Positions 54,983 to 63,481 of a stretch of 64,000 nt of DNA are shown here, piece by piece. Numbering within the stretch: the stretch's first letter is position 1; every line of letters starts with the position of its first letter. The stretch is from NCBI RefSeq assembly GCF_900188085.1, contig NZ_FZOU01000001.1:806001-870000 (forward strand), in the 5' to 3' direction. This DNA comes from Granulicella rosea (GTDB taxonomy: Bacteria; Acidobacteriota; Terriglobia; Terriglobales; Acidobacteriaceae). A program made the translations under genes and the position numbers. The notes beneath the pieces were generated by a model, which saw only the letters and a list, made by a program, of their open reading frames with translations, ran no database searches and was not told the DNA's origin.

Positions 54983-55041
54983 GCGTTCAGTCTAACGTGC
55001 GTCAGCTCTGCCGAATCTGAATTTGCGGTCATCTTCCGTCG

Positions 55042-55968
55042 TTACGCGGCTCGTTTGGGCACGGCGAGCGAGAGTCCGATGGTGATCGCGAGCATCCCGA
55101 CGATGACCGCGAGCGACACCAGCGGGCCGACCTCGACCATCCGCGCGGCGAGCATCTTGAAGGCGGCGAAGCCGAGGATCGCGGCCAGTCCGTAGTGCAG
55201 GAAGCGAAGCTGTTTGAGCAGGTTGGCGAGCAGGAAGAAAAGACTGCGCAGCCCCATGACGGCGAGGATGTTCGAGGTATAGGCGAGAAACGGGTCGCGG
55301 GTGATCGAGAGCACGGCGGGGATGGAGTCGAGCGCGAAGACGACGTCGGTCAACTCGATCGCGACCAGGCAGAGGAAGAGCATGGTGACGACGCGGCGGC
55401 CGTTTTCGACGGTAAAGAAGCAGTCCTGCTTCATCGAGACGGGGTGGATGCGCGAGAGCCAGGAAACCCAGCCCGGCGTTCTGGCTTCCTCTTCCTCTTT
55501 TTCGGGCATCACAAGGCGGATGGCGGCGAAGAGCAGGATCGCGCCGAAGACGTAGCTGATCCAGTGGAAGTGTTCGAGCAGGCCGAGGCCGGCGGCGATG
55601 AAGCCTCCGCGCATGACGATGGCGCCGGCGACGCCCCAGAAGAGCACGCGCGGCTGAAGCACGGGTCGAATCTGGAAGAGCTTGAAGAGCAGCAGGAAGA
55701 CGAAGAGGTTGTCGATCGAAAGCGCCTCTTCGATGGCGTAACCGGCGAGAAACTGTGTCGCCTGGGCTCCGTCGCGCGTCTGCCAGACCCAGCCGCCAAA
55801 GGCCAGCGCCGCCGCGATCCACAGGATGGTGGCGACGATGGAGGTGCGCTGCTGCTTCGCATCCGGCTCGCGCCTGCTGGGCCGTCGAGCGTAGAGCAGC
55901 TCCATCGCCAGCAGCACGATCAGCAGGATATGAAAGCCGATCCAGTGGGAGAGCGGGGTTGCGGGCAT
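55042..55968 (-). CDS. TerC family membrane protein
   Basis: The 308-residue polytopic protein is a TerC/Alx-type integral membrane protein: EEALSIDNLFVFLLLF near residue 85 and ELTDVVFALDSIPAVLSI near residue 205 hold the conserved acidic residues. Family members export manganese or take part in metal ion and secretion-related homeostasis. Nine or so helices are visible. The start ATG 55968 was chosen since the open frame upstream has no family match. It follows the QC-like gene on the same strand. Confidence 0.88.
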   Translation of the reverse strand: MPATPLSHWIGFHILLIVLLAMELLYARRPSRREPDAKQQRTSIVATILWIAAALAFGGWVWQTRDGAQATQFLAGYAIEEALSIDNLFVFLLLFKLFQIRPVLQPRVLFWGVAGAIVMRGGFIAAGLGLLEHFHWISYVFGAILLFAAIRLVMPEKEEEEARTPGWVSWLSRIHPVSMKQDCFFTVENGRRVVTMLFLCLVAIELTDVVFALDSIPAVLSITRDPFLAYTSNILAVMGLRSLFFLLANLLKQLRFLHYGLAAILGFAAFKMLAARMVEVGPLVSLAVIVGMLAITIGLSLAVPKRAA

Positions 55969-55994
55969 GCTTCTATCGTAAGGCAAGCAAACGG

Positions 55995-56987
55995 CTAGCG
56001 CTGGTCGATCAGCTTGATCATCTCGAGGAAGAGGTCGCCCGCGGTCTGGAGGGATTGCGGGCTGATCTTGTCGATGGTGTCGAGCGCGGTGTGGTGGTAG
56101 CCGCCCTCGGGGTGGTCCTGCGTCGGCGGGCCGTACTCGATGTCGATGATGTCGAGCACCGGGACGCCGCGCTTCTGGAACGGCAGATGGTCGTCCTCGA
56201 CCGCGGTGACGTTCTTGAAGACGCTGGAGGTATGGCCGGTGTTCTTCGCGGCCTTCGAGAGCAGGTCGATCAGCCACGGCGTGGAGTTTTGATCCTGATC
56301 GATGTTCAGGTCGCGGTCGCCGATCATGTCGGCCACCATGAAGGCTTTGATCTTGCCGAGCGTGCCGTCCTGCGACCACTTGGCCGCGAGATGGCGCGTG
56401 CCGTAGAGGGAATCGGAGTTCGACCAGTTCTTGACCGCCTCCTCGCCGTCGTCGAAGACCAGCCAGACGCTATACCCCGTCGGCGGATGCGCGCGCAGGT
56501 AGGCGCCGATCTCCATCAGCAGGGCGGAGGTGCAGGCGCCGTCGTTGGCGCCGACGAAGTTGATGTCGCGCAGCGGCCAGTTGGTCTCGTAGTGGCTGGC
56601 GATGACGATGACGCCGTCCTTCTTGCCGGGGTAGCGGACGATGTAGTTGCGTAGCGACTGCTGGCCGGCGGGCGTGCTGGCCGAGAAGCTGTCGGTCTCG
56701 AAGCGGCCGGCGGCGATCTCCGGTGCGAAGTGCGCCTTGATGAAGTTTTCTGCCGCGAGGTGGCCGGGGGAGCCGTTGAAGCGCTTGGGCGCGGCGGCGA
56801 GGAACTCTTTGGTGAGGTTGTAGGTCGCTGCGCCGCTGATGTGACCTGCCGGGGCCGCGGCAGGTCTTTGTGCCTGAGCCGAAGGGAGAAGAGCCAAGGT
56901 CGTCGCGAGCGTGAGCAGTGTACGTCCCACCCATCGTCCGATGATGCCGGTCGATGGATGGGGCACCCGATCATTTGAGGTCTGCAT
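55995..56987 (-). CDS. Secreted M28-type glutaminyl cyclase-like enzyme
   Basis: The 330-residue protein has a Sec-type signal peptide (about residues 1-40, ending AQAQ) and a zinc-dependent M28 fold. The segments DDGEEAVKNWSNSDSLYG, VGANDGACTSALLM and HHTALDTIDKIS correspond to the metal and catalytic positions of animal glutaminyl-peptide cyclotransferases (QC), and the WS..DSLYG..HLA run is characteristic. It may form N-terminal pyroglutamate on exported proteins or act as an aminopeptidase. The start overlaps the tatC stop by one base (TGATG), so it is translationally coupled to tatC. Confidence 0.78.
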   Translation of the reverse strand: MQTSNDRVPHPSTGIIGRWVGRTLLTLATTLALLPSAQAQRPAAAPAGHISGAATYNLTKEFLAAAPKRFNGSPGHLAAENFIKAHFAPEIAAGRFETDSFSASTPAGQQSLRNYIVRYPGKKDGVIVIASHYETNWPLRDINFVGANDGACTSALLMEIGAYLRAHPPTGYSVWLVFDDGEEAVKNWSNSDSLYGTRHLAAKWSQDGTLGKIKAFMVADMIGDRDLNIDQDQNSTPWLIDLLSKAAKNTGHTSSVFKNVTAVEDDHLPFQKRGVPVLDIIDIEYGPPTQDHPEGGYHHTALDTIDKISPQSLQTAGDLFLEMIKLIDQR

Positions 56988-57769
56988 CACGATTTCAGCT
57001 CCTTGCGCTTGCGGTGGTCCGGGTGGACGAAGTACGCGACGCCCACGCCCAGCAGGTAGAGCACCAGCATCGGCGAGGCGAAGATGCACATGCTGATGGG
57101 GTCGGGCAGCGGGCAGATGACCGCCGAGATGATGAAGATGATCAGGATCGCGTAGCGGATGTGCTTGAGCAGGAACTTCGCGTCCACGATGCCGAAGAGC
57201 GAGAGAAAGAAGATAAGGATCGGCAGCTCGAAGCAGATGCCCAGGCCCAGGATGATCGCGAGGAAGAAGCCGGTGTAGTCCTCGATCGTAATCATGTGGG
57301 TGAAGTTCTTGCCCATCTCCTGAATGAGCACGACCATCGCGCCAGGCAGCACCCAGCGATAGCCGAACCAGGCTCCGGAGAGGAAGAGCGTCACCGTCGC
57401 GCCCATGAACGGCCAGACGTAGCGCTTCTCGTGCGCATACATGCCGGGCGAGATGAACAGCCACACCTGATAAAGGATGAACGGGCTCGCGATGATCGCG
57501 CCGAAGACGACCGAGGCCTTGATATAGAGGTTCAGCGCGTCGGTGGGGTGCGTCATCGTCATCTTCAGGCCGATGTCGGTCAGCGGCTTCTGAAGATAGT
57601 TGACCAGTTGCACGCGGAAGAGCCATGCGACGCCGAAGCCGGCGAGCAGGAACAGAATCATGCGGATGAGCCGCTTGCGCAGCTCGTCCAGATGCTCCAT
57701 CAGGCTCATGCCGGGCAGTTCGGCGCGGTCGGAGATGTTCGACCGTACGTCGTCGATGAGATCAGCCAT
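56987..57769 (-). CDS. tatC: Sec-independent protein translocase TatC
   Basis: The 260-residue protein has six membrane helices and the TatC marks MEHLDELRKRLIRM near residue 23, SPFILYQVWLFISPGMYAHEKRY near residue 95 and FELPILIFF. It is the receptor for twin-arginine signal peptides. It overlaps the tatB-like gene upstream by 8 nt and the QC-like gene downstream by 1 nt. The tight operon suggests co-regulation of export and the cyclase. Confidence 0.96.
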   Translation of the reverse strand: MADLIDDVRSNISDRAELPGMSLMEHLDELRKRLIRMILFLLAGFGVAWLFRVQLVNYLQKPLTDIGLKMTMTHPTDALNLYIKASVVFGAIIASPFILYQVWLFISPGMYAHEKRYVWPFMGATVTLFLSGAWFGYRWVLPGAMVVLIQEMGKNFTHMITIEDYTGFFLAIILGLGICFELPILIFFLSLFGIVDAKFLLKHIRYAILIIFIISAVICPLPDPISMCIFASPMLVLYLLGVGVAYFVHPDHRKRKELKS

Positions 57770-58304
57770 GCAGGTGCGCCTCGGCGTTCTGGTCTTGCTC
57801 GTGTGCTTCGTGGGCCGGGGGAATTGCGTCGAAGACAGGCGACAGGGAGGTCGACGAGCCGGAGCGTCCGACGGGCAGGCCGGTAGCCGGCGGCATCAGG
57901 TTCAGGTCGCCGGAGGTGGCGATCGGCAGCGGCGCAGGTTCCGGCGCTGCCGCGTGGATGCGGTTCTCGAGCTCCGCCTCGGCTACCGTCTCGGAGCTCA
58001 GGGGCGCCTCGGAGTCCGCAACCGTGTCGAGCGATTGCGTCGGCATATGCGGATGCTCGGGCTCGGGGATGTCGAGCGCCGGGGCGATGGGCGCGGCGGC
58101 CTCCATGGCGGCGATCTGCTTCTGCCGTTCGGCCTGCTCGGAGAGACGCAGCTCCTCGTCCATCTGCATGCGGAATTCGTTCGAGGCGCGGCGGAACTCG
58201 GCCATCAGTTTGCCGATCTGGCGCGCGAGTTCGGGCAGCTTCTTCGGTCCGAAGAGCAGCAGCGCGATGACGAAGATGACGGCACTGTCTTGAAAGCTGG
58301 GCAT
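57762..58304 (-). CDS. tatB: TatA/TatB family translocase subunit
   Basis: The 180-residue protein has one N-terminal membrane helix (about residues 6-20) with the hinge GPKKLPELARQIGKL, an amphipathic helix, and a long proline/alanine-rich acidic tail. The length and tail favour TatB over TatA; no separate tatA gene is visible. It overlaps tatC by 8 nt and begins the minus-strand Tat operon, divergent from nadA. Confidence 0.85.
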   Translation of the reverse strand: MPSFQDSAVIFVIALLLFGPKKLPELARQIGKLMAEFRRASNEFRMQMDEELRLSEQAERQKQIAAMEAAAPIAPALDIPEPEHPHMPTQSLDTVADSEAPLSSETVAEAELENRIHAAAPEPAPLPIATSGDLNLMPPATGLPVGRSGSSTSLSPVFDAIPPAHEAHEQDQNAEAHLHG

Positions 58305-58486
58305 ACGCAGACCCCATGATACGGCTTACCGGTTGACGGAACAAATGGCGGGTCTGGATTCACGCTGATGTAAAATAGACGTTGTAGAGGGATTCGGCGT
58401 GGCCTGGGGGCGTGTGCGTAGAACGTGCATCGTTTTTCGGTATGCGGGGTCTAATTGAGTGCGGCCATCTGGCCGCGGTCAGTACG

Positions 58487-58642
58487 GGTTGCAACATCCC
58501 CGTGGGTTGGCGTTCCGACGTATATATCGGCGGAACGTAGCGCATCCACTGCAACCTTTTGCAGGAAACGGCTTTCAACATCCCCGTTTCACGAGCGGAA
58601 AGCGCGCCTTGCGCGAACGACTCGGTGAGACTGAAGGCGGAG
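58487..58642 (+). promoter_or_regulatory. Tandem NAD+-I (nadA motif) riboswitch
   Basis: Two similar RNA domains precede nadA. Domain 1 (58487-58556) has P1 GGTTGC/GCAACC, then the conserved CAACATCCCCGT, a P2 pair GTGG/CCAC, and a P3 hairpin (CGTTCCG at 58511-58517 with CGGAACG at 58531-58537). Domain 2 (58571-58638) repeats CAACATCCCCGT, with P1 GCTTTC/GAAGGC, P2 GTTTCAC/GTGAGAC (one wobble) and a further GCGC stem. This matches the NAD+-I riboswitch known from acidobacterial nadA leaders. The last P1 strand overlaps the AAGGCGGAG Shine-Dalgarno of nadA, so ligand binding should block translation. Upstream, 58305-58486 holds only a small hairpin (58461-58476). Confidence 0.93.
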
Positions 58643-58646
58643 TAGA

Positions 58647-59813
58647 GTGAACGGACTCGTGGAGTTGGAAGAGCTGGCGGCAACGGCCGTCGCTCCGGTC
58701 TCAGGTGAGGCGTGTGCGCTGGAGAACTACCTGGCGCAGCCGGATCACACCATGGACGCGCGCATTGCAGCGGCGCGGGCGAAGCTGGGCACGGACGTCG
58801 TCCTGCTGGGGCACCACTATCAGCGCGACGAGGTGATCCGGTTCGCGGACTTCACCGGCGACAGCTATAAACTTTCTAAAATCGCCGCCTCGACCGACGC
58901 GAGGTACATCCTGTTCTGCGGCGTTCACTTTATGGCCGAGAGTGCGGACGTGCTCGCGAAGCCGTGGCAGCAGGTGATTCTGCCGGACCTGAACGCCGGC
59001 TGTTCGATGGCCGATATGGCCGAGATCGGGCAGGTGGAAGACTGCTGGGATTCGCTGGAGCGGCTGGGCGTCAAAAATCTGATGCCGCTCACCTATATGA
59101 ACTCCGCCGCCGACATCAAGGCCTTCTGCGGCGAGCGCGGCGGCTTGGTCTGCACCTCGTCGAACGCTCGCGGAGCGTTCGAGTGGGCGTTTGAGCGCGC
59201 CGAAAAGATTCTCTTCCTGCCCGATCAGCACCTCGGCCGCAACACTGCCTGGGCGATGGGCATACCGCTCGACGAGATGGTCGTCTGGGACCCCTATATG
59301 TTGAACGGCGGCACGACGCCCGAGCGGCTGGCGCGGGCAAAGGTCATCTTGTGGAAGGGCCACTGCTCGGTCCACCAGCGCTTTCTGCCTGAGCATGTCG
59401 ATCGCGTTCGCCGCGAAGAACCCGGCATGCAGGTCATCTGCCACCCGGAGTGCCGCTGGGAGGTCTGCCAGAAGGCCGACTACCTCGGCTCGACCGAGCG
59501 CATCATCGAGATCATCGAGCAGGCGCCGGAGGGTTCGAGCTTCGCTATCGGTACGGAGATCCACCTCGTCAACCGGCTGGCGGCGCGCTTCGCCCCGCTG
59601 GGCAAACGAGTCATTACGCTCGACGATTCAGGCTGCCTGTGCACGACGATGTACCGGATCAGCCCGGCGCATCTGGCCTGGTCGCTCGAAAACCTCGTCG
59701 CGGGCGAGGTGGTGAACCAGATCAAGGTGTCGGACGAGACCAAGCACTGGGCGCGCGTGGCGCTGGACCGGATGCTCGAGGTCAAGGCCGCGACGCCGGT
59801 GATTCGGCTTTAG
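58647..59813 (+). CDS. nadA: Quinolinate synthase
   Basis: The 388-residue 4Fe-4S enzyme condenses iminoaspartate with dihydroxyacetone phosphate to quinolinate in NAD synthesis. Motifs: LGHHYQRDEVIRFADFTGDS near residue 52, LPDLNAGCSMADM near residue 115, CTSSNA, LPDQHLGRNTA, WKGHCSVH and HPECRWEVCQKADYLGSTE. The cluster cysteines fall in NAGC, VCTSSNA and near DSGCLC. The start is a GTG with GGAG 4 nt upstream, inside the riboswitch's last helix. It is followed after 12 nt by the DUF2203 gene. Confidence 0.96.
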   Translation: MNGLVELEELAATAVAPVSGEACALENYLAQPDHTMDARIAAARAKLGTDVVLLGHHYQRDEVIRFADFTGDSYKLSKIAASTDARYILFCGVHFMAESADVLAKPWQQVILPDLNAGCSMADMAEIGQVEDCWDSLERLGVKNLMPLTYMNSAADIKAFCGERGGLVCTSSNARGAFEWAFERAEKILFLPDQHLGRNTAWAMGIPLDEMVVWDPYMLNGGTTPERLARAKVILWKGHCSVHQRFLPEHVDRVRREEPGMQVICHPECRWEVCQKADYLGSTERIIEIIEQAPEGSSFAIGTEIHLVNRLAARFAPLGKRVITLDDSGCLCTTMYRISPAHLAWSLENLVAGEVVNQIKVSDETKHWARVALDRMLEVKAATPVIRL

Positions 59814-59825
59814 TTTGGAGATGCC

Positions 59826-60257
59826 GTGAGCAAGACTTTCACCTTGAGCGAGGCTCAGACGCTGGTGCCCGTGCTCGACGCCCTGGTGCGCCGGGCGCGG
59901 GAGGCGGCGCTGCGCGGCAGCGTTCTGGACGAGGAGATGCAGCGGCTGAACCAGCGCATCTTCCTTTCGGGCGGACTGCACGTCGACGTTCCCGCCGCCG
60001 CGCGCCGCCGGGCCGAGCACGACAAGGCCGCGCAGCAGACCAAGTCGACCATCGAGGAGATCGCCGAGATCGGCGCCGAGATCACCGATCTCGAGGCCGG
60101 AACGCTCGAACTGCCGTGCGCCACCGAGGGCCGTGTGGTGCAGCTTTGCTGGCGGCTGGGCGAGACGGAGATTCTGCACTGGCGCGAGATCGACGATGAG
60201 ATGGATGTGCGGCGGAATCTGACGCGCGGATTCGGACGCGGCCAGCGGCTTCAATAA
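59826..60257 (+). CDS. DUF2203 family protein
   Basis: The 143-residue protein matches the DUF2203 family: FTLSEAQTLVPVLDALVRRAREA at the start, then a long charged helix and the C-terminal motif VQLCWRLGETEILHWREIDD. Function unknown; members often sit with NAD or coenzyme genes. The start is a GTG, TTTGGAG upstream, 12 nt after nadA, so it is probably in the nadA operon and under the same riboswitch. Confidence 0.8.
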   Translation: MSKTFTLSEAQTLVPVLDALVRRAREAALRGSVLDEEMQRLNQRIFLSGGLHVDVPAAARRRAEHDKAAQQTKSTIEEIAEIGAEITDLEAGTLELPCATEGRVVQLCWRLGETEILHWREIDDEMDVRRNLTRGFGRGQRLQ

Positions 60258-60434
60258 CGCGAAAGCAAGAGCGGATCCCTGCGCGAGTCACATTCAAGGT
60301 GGCGCCCGATGTCTCCGCGACGGAACTTTAATATTGGCGGAGCGCCATTTCGAGCGCGGCTACGTCGAACGGGAGAGCCTGCCGCGGCAACGGTACAGAC
60401 CTGAAGATGAAGGCGGACCGCGCGGGATCGGCTC

Positions 60435-60462
60435 GAACTTGAGAGGATGAACTTGAGAGGCT
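60435..60462. repeat. Tandem 14-bp duplication upstream of the propeller gene
   Basis: The unit GAACTTGAGAGG occurs at 60435-60446 and again at 60449-60460, 14 nt apart, just before the gene start. It duplicates a Shine-Dalgarno-like GAGAGG. The rest of the 213-nt gap (60258-60470) shows nothing clear. Confidence 0.6.
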
Positions 60463-60470
60463 TTGACGGC

Positions 60471-61625
60471 ATGAAGGTACAGGGAATGAAGCGGCTGGGA
60501 ACAGCCATGGCTGGACTTGCGATGTTGGCCCTGACCGGATGCGCGGGCTTCTTCGTCTCCACCAGCAGCACGTCGACCTCGACGACCGCCACGGCGGGCG
60601 ACTATGTTTACGCGTTGAACCCGACGACCAGCACGCTGAGCGCCTACACGGTCGGCTCGGGGACGCTGACGGCGATCTCCGGCTCGCCGTACACGCTGGC
60701 TTCGACCGTCGCGCCGCTATCGGTTTGCGTCTCCGGGTTGAACACGATCGTTTACGTCGGCGGCACAGGCGGGATCTACGGCTATTTGATCGGCACGAAC
60801 GGCGCGCTGACGCAGATCAGCAGCGGCGCCGCGCTCGCCACCGCGGCTGTCGCGCGCATCGCGTGTTCGCCCGACGGCAACTGGCTGGTGGCGCTCGATT
60901 CCGCCAACGCGCAGGTGGACGAGTATCAGATCGCCACCTCCACCGGCTTGCTGACCTCCGTGTCGTCCGTGGCATACAGCTACACCTCGGGCCTGACGCC
61001 TTCGCTTGCGAGCATCCGCTTCTCGCCCCTGGCCGGATACGTGATTGCGGCGCTGGGTAATGCCGGCACCGCCGTGTACACCTTCAACACCTCGACCGGC
61101 GCGCTGGCCTCCGCCTACACGATCAATCCCAGCACGACGACCATCAACCACAATGCGGTGACCGTCAACAGCACCGACACGATGCTCTATATTGCGGAGA
61201 GCGGATCGAGCGCGGGCGTCCTGACCTACACCCTGGGCACGACCACGGTCTCGGGCAGCACCACGCCGGTCGCGGCAGGGACCGCGCCCTACTCGGTCGA
61301 ACTGTCGAAGACGAACGGTTTTCTTTATGTGGGCAACTATGGCACGGCCTCCACGGGAACGCCGGGCAGCATCTCGCAGTACTCGTTTGAAAACAGCGTG
61401 CCGACGGCGCTGAGTCCCGCGTCGGTCTCCTCCTCGGGCTACGTGGTGACGATGGCGCGAGACAACTCGGGCAGTTATCTGCTGGCGGGGCTGGGCGGCG
61501 TCACGACCGATCTGGTCATGTACGACTTCTCCTCGTCGACCACGGGAACGCTGGTCAGCACGGCCTCGCAGGCCACGTCTTCGGCCAATACCGGGGCAGG
61601 ATTGCAGATTGCCACCACCCATTGA
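60471..61625 (+). CDS. Lactonase-like beta-propeller lipoprotein
   Basis: The 384-residue product has a lipoprotein signal (MKRLGTAMAGLAMLALTGC, with LTGC lipobox), a serine/threonine-rich linker, and repeats of about 45-50 residues with YVYALNPTTSTLSAYTV-like and FLYVGNYGTAS blades, the pattern of YncE/lactonase seven-bladed propellers. The substrate is unknown. Three in-frame ATG codons (60447, 60471, 60486) make the exact start uncertain; 60471 is chosen because a GAGAGG lies upstream. Confidence 0.75.
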   Translation: MKVQGMKRLGTAMAGLAMLALTGCAGFFVSTSSTSTSTTATAGDYVYALNPTTSTLSAYTVGSGTLTAISGSPYTLASTVAPLSVCVSGLNTIVYVGGTGGIYGYLIGTNGALTQISSGAALATAAVARIACSPDGNWLVALDSANAQVDEYQIATSTGLLTSVSSVAYSYTSGLTPSLASIRFSPLAGYVIAALGNAGTAVYTFNTSTGALASAYTINPSTTTINHNAVTVNSTDTMLYIAESGSSAGVLTYTLGTTTVSGSTTPVAAGTAPYSVELSKTNGFLYVGNYGTASTGTPGSISQYSFENSVPTALSPASVSSSGYVVTMARDNSGSYLLAGLGGVTTDLVMYDFSSSTTGTLVSTASQATSSANTGAGLQIATTH

Positions 61626-61675
61626 TCGCTACCTGCGTCGATGCAGATGGTAGTCTGCAAACGGATAAGAAATCG

Positions 61676-62953
61676 ATGCGGCGTGTGCAAGGTTTGAAGG
61701 TTCTGGGTGTTTCTACCGCTGTGCGGCGTCGGCTGGCGCTCGCGGCCCTGTCTGTTTCACTATTGCCGCTAGCGCTGGCGGGCTGTTCGCGGCTGAAGCC
61801 GAAGCCGCCGGATGTGTATGTCTATGTGACGTCGAAGCAGGGGTATCTGCGCGACCGGGTGGCGGCTGTCTCGAACCGCACCGGGCAGGTGCAGAACGGC
61901 GACAAGCTGAAGGTGCTGGACCACGCGCGGAAGTTCGTGAAGGTGCAGACGGCCAAGGGCGAGATTGGCTGGATCGAAGAGCGAGCGCTCGCGCCGGCCG
62001 AGGTGCCAGGCGAGTTCGACGCGCTGAAGGAAGCGCATAAGAACGATCCGGCGGTCGCGTCCGCGGTCGTGCGCGACGAGGTCTATCTTCACCTGAAGCC
62101 CGGTCGCGAGACCGAAAAGTTCTACCGGCTGCAGGAGGGCGAGAAGCTGAAGCTGCTGTCGCGCGCGACGCTCGAACGCCTGATGCCGGGGCAGTCGCCG
62201 GGCGTGCGGGCGCAGCGCGCGATTCCGCAGGCGGCCGGCACGAACGCGGCGATCAAGCCGAAGGAGGGCGACGAAGCCGCGACGACGAAGGTTCCCGCGC
62301 CTGGCGCCGCGGCCGCGAAGGACGCGCCCGTACCTCCACCGCCGACGATGGAGGACTGGTGGCTGGTGCGCGACTCGCAGGGGCGCACAGGCTGGATGTT
62401 CGCCCGCATGATGGATGTGGATGCGCCGGACTCGCTGACGCGCTACGCCGAGGGCCAGCGCATCGTCGGCGCGTACGTGCTCACAACGGTGAACGACCCC
62501 GACGCCGAGCAGGCGGACAAGAACATCCCCATCTATGTAACCGTGATGAGCCCGTACAAAGCCGGCCTGCCGTACGACTTCGACCAGGTGCGCGTCTTTA
62601 CCTGGAGCGTGAAGAAGCATCGCTACGAGACCGGTTTCCGAGAGCGCAACATCGAGGGATTCCTGCCGATGTCGATCAAGGTGGCTCCGGACCCGACGGC
62701 CAAGCCGGGCTCTCCACAGGCCGCGCCCGCGCCGACCTTCAGCTACCGCGTGCTCTCGGCCGACTCCGGCCCGGTCGTCCCCGACCCGGAGACCGGTTTA
62801 ATTACGCCGGGCAAGACCATCACCAAGACCTTCCGGCTGGAGAACAACTATGTCCGCCGGGTCACCCAGCCGGGCGCGCCGCCGGTGATGGAGGCGCATC
62901 CCGACCCGATCGTCGATAAGAAGAAGGATGCGAAGGGGAAGAAGAAAAAGTAG
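61676..62953 (+). CDS. Lipoprotein with two bacterial SH3-type regions
   Basis: The 425-residue protein has a lipoprotein signal (LALAGC near residue 38), then an SH3b-like domain (YLRDRVAAVSNRTGQVQNGDKL, WIEERALA) and a second SH3b-like region (LHLKPGRETEKFYRLQEGEKLKLLSR, then WWLVRDSQGRTGWMF). Between them is an alanine/proline-rich stretch. The tail is lysine-rich (KKKDAKGKKKK). SH3b domains often bind cell-wall peptides. It is 50 nt after the propeller gene and may be co-transcribed. Confidence 0.75.
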   Translation: MRRVQGLKVLGVSTAVRRRLALAALSVSLLPLALAGCSRLKPKPPDVYVYVTSKQGYLRDRVAAVSNRTGQVQNGDKLKVLDHARKFVKVQTAKGEIGWIEERALAPAEVPGEFDALKEAHKNDPAVASAVVRDEVYLHLKPGRETEKFYRLQEGEKLKLLSRATLERLMPGQSPGVRAQRAIPQAAGTNAAIKPKEGDEAATTKVPAPGAAAAKDAPVPPPPTMEDWWLVRDSQGRTGWMFARMMDVDAPDSLTRYAEGQRIVGAYVLTTVNDPDAEQADKNIPIYVTVMSPYKAGLPYDFDQVRVFTWSVKKHRYETGFRERNIEGFLPMSIKVAPDPTAKPGSPQAAPAPTFSYRVLSADSGPVVPDPETGLITPGKTITKTFRLENNYVRRVTQPGAPPVMEAHPDPIVDKKKDAKGKKKK

Positions 62954-62955
62954 TG

Positions 62956-63453
62956 CTACTGGAAGTCGGGCTTCCACCAGGGGAGCGGCATCGCGAAGTA
63001 GACGATCTCTCCGGGTGCGGCTCCAATCTTCAGCCTGGTGCTGCATTCATTGCCGGGGACGAAGCCCTGACGCAGCACTGTGGCTACATCCAGCAGTGGA
63101 GAGCCAGTCATGTTGCAGTCGGTATAGGGGATTCTCCCCGGCTCCTTGCCCATCTTCGGACCTCCACGAAGCAGGAAGGTTGTCGCGTTTGCGGGAACGT
63201 CGACTCGTGCGGAACCCGTCCCGTCGATGTGGAGCACAATGTCGGTCGACTCTTCGGTATGCCCTGCTTTGTTCCGGCCTGTTTTGCCTGGCTCCTCCAA
63301 CAAAAATGTGACGGTGACATTTCGATTTGTCATCGGCTTTCCGGTTTTGCCGTGGACGAGCCGGATGGTGAGCTGCTGTGCAGAGATGACAGGGCCGAGC
63401 ATGGCCAGTCCTGCAAGAGCGACGAGCATTCGAATGTGCCGGTGACCAGCCAT
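62956..63453 (-). CDS. Secreted protein of unknown function
   Basis: The 165-residue product has a signal peptide (about residues 1-25, ending VISAQ) and a domain with QLTIRLVHGKTGKPMTNRNVTVTF, which looks like a beta-sandwich or prealbumin-type fold. Two cysteines (DCNMT and ECSTR) could form a disulfide. No named family. The start ATG 63453 has AGGAGA upstream. It converges with the SH3b gene, 2 nt between stops. Confidence 0.6.
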   Translation of the reverse strand: MAGHRHIRMLVALAGLAMLGPVISAQQLTIRLVHGKTGKPMTNRNVTVTFLLEEPGKTGRNKAGHTEESTDIVLHIDGTGSARVDVPANATTFLLRGGPKMGKEPGRIPYTDCNMTGSPLLDVATVLRQGFVPGNECSTRLKIGAAPGEIVYFAMPLPWWKPDFQ

Positions 63454-63481
63454 GGACTGTTCTCCTGAAAATCTTCGATCG

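Noticed and set aside
58461..58476. Hairpin GCGGCC-ATCT-GGCCGC upstream of the riboswitch as part of the aptamer
   Set aside because: It lies before the first P1 helix of domain 1 and is not part of the conserved core; possibly just a leader hairpin.
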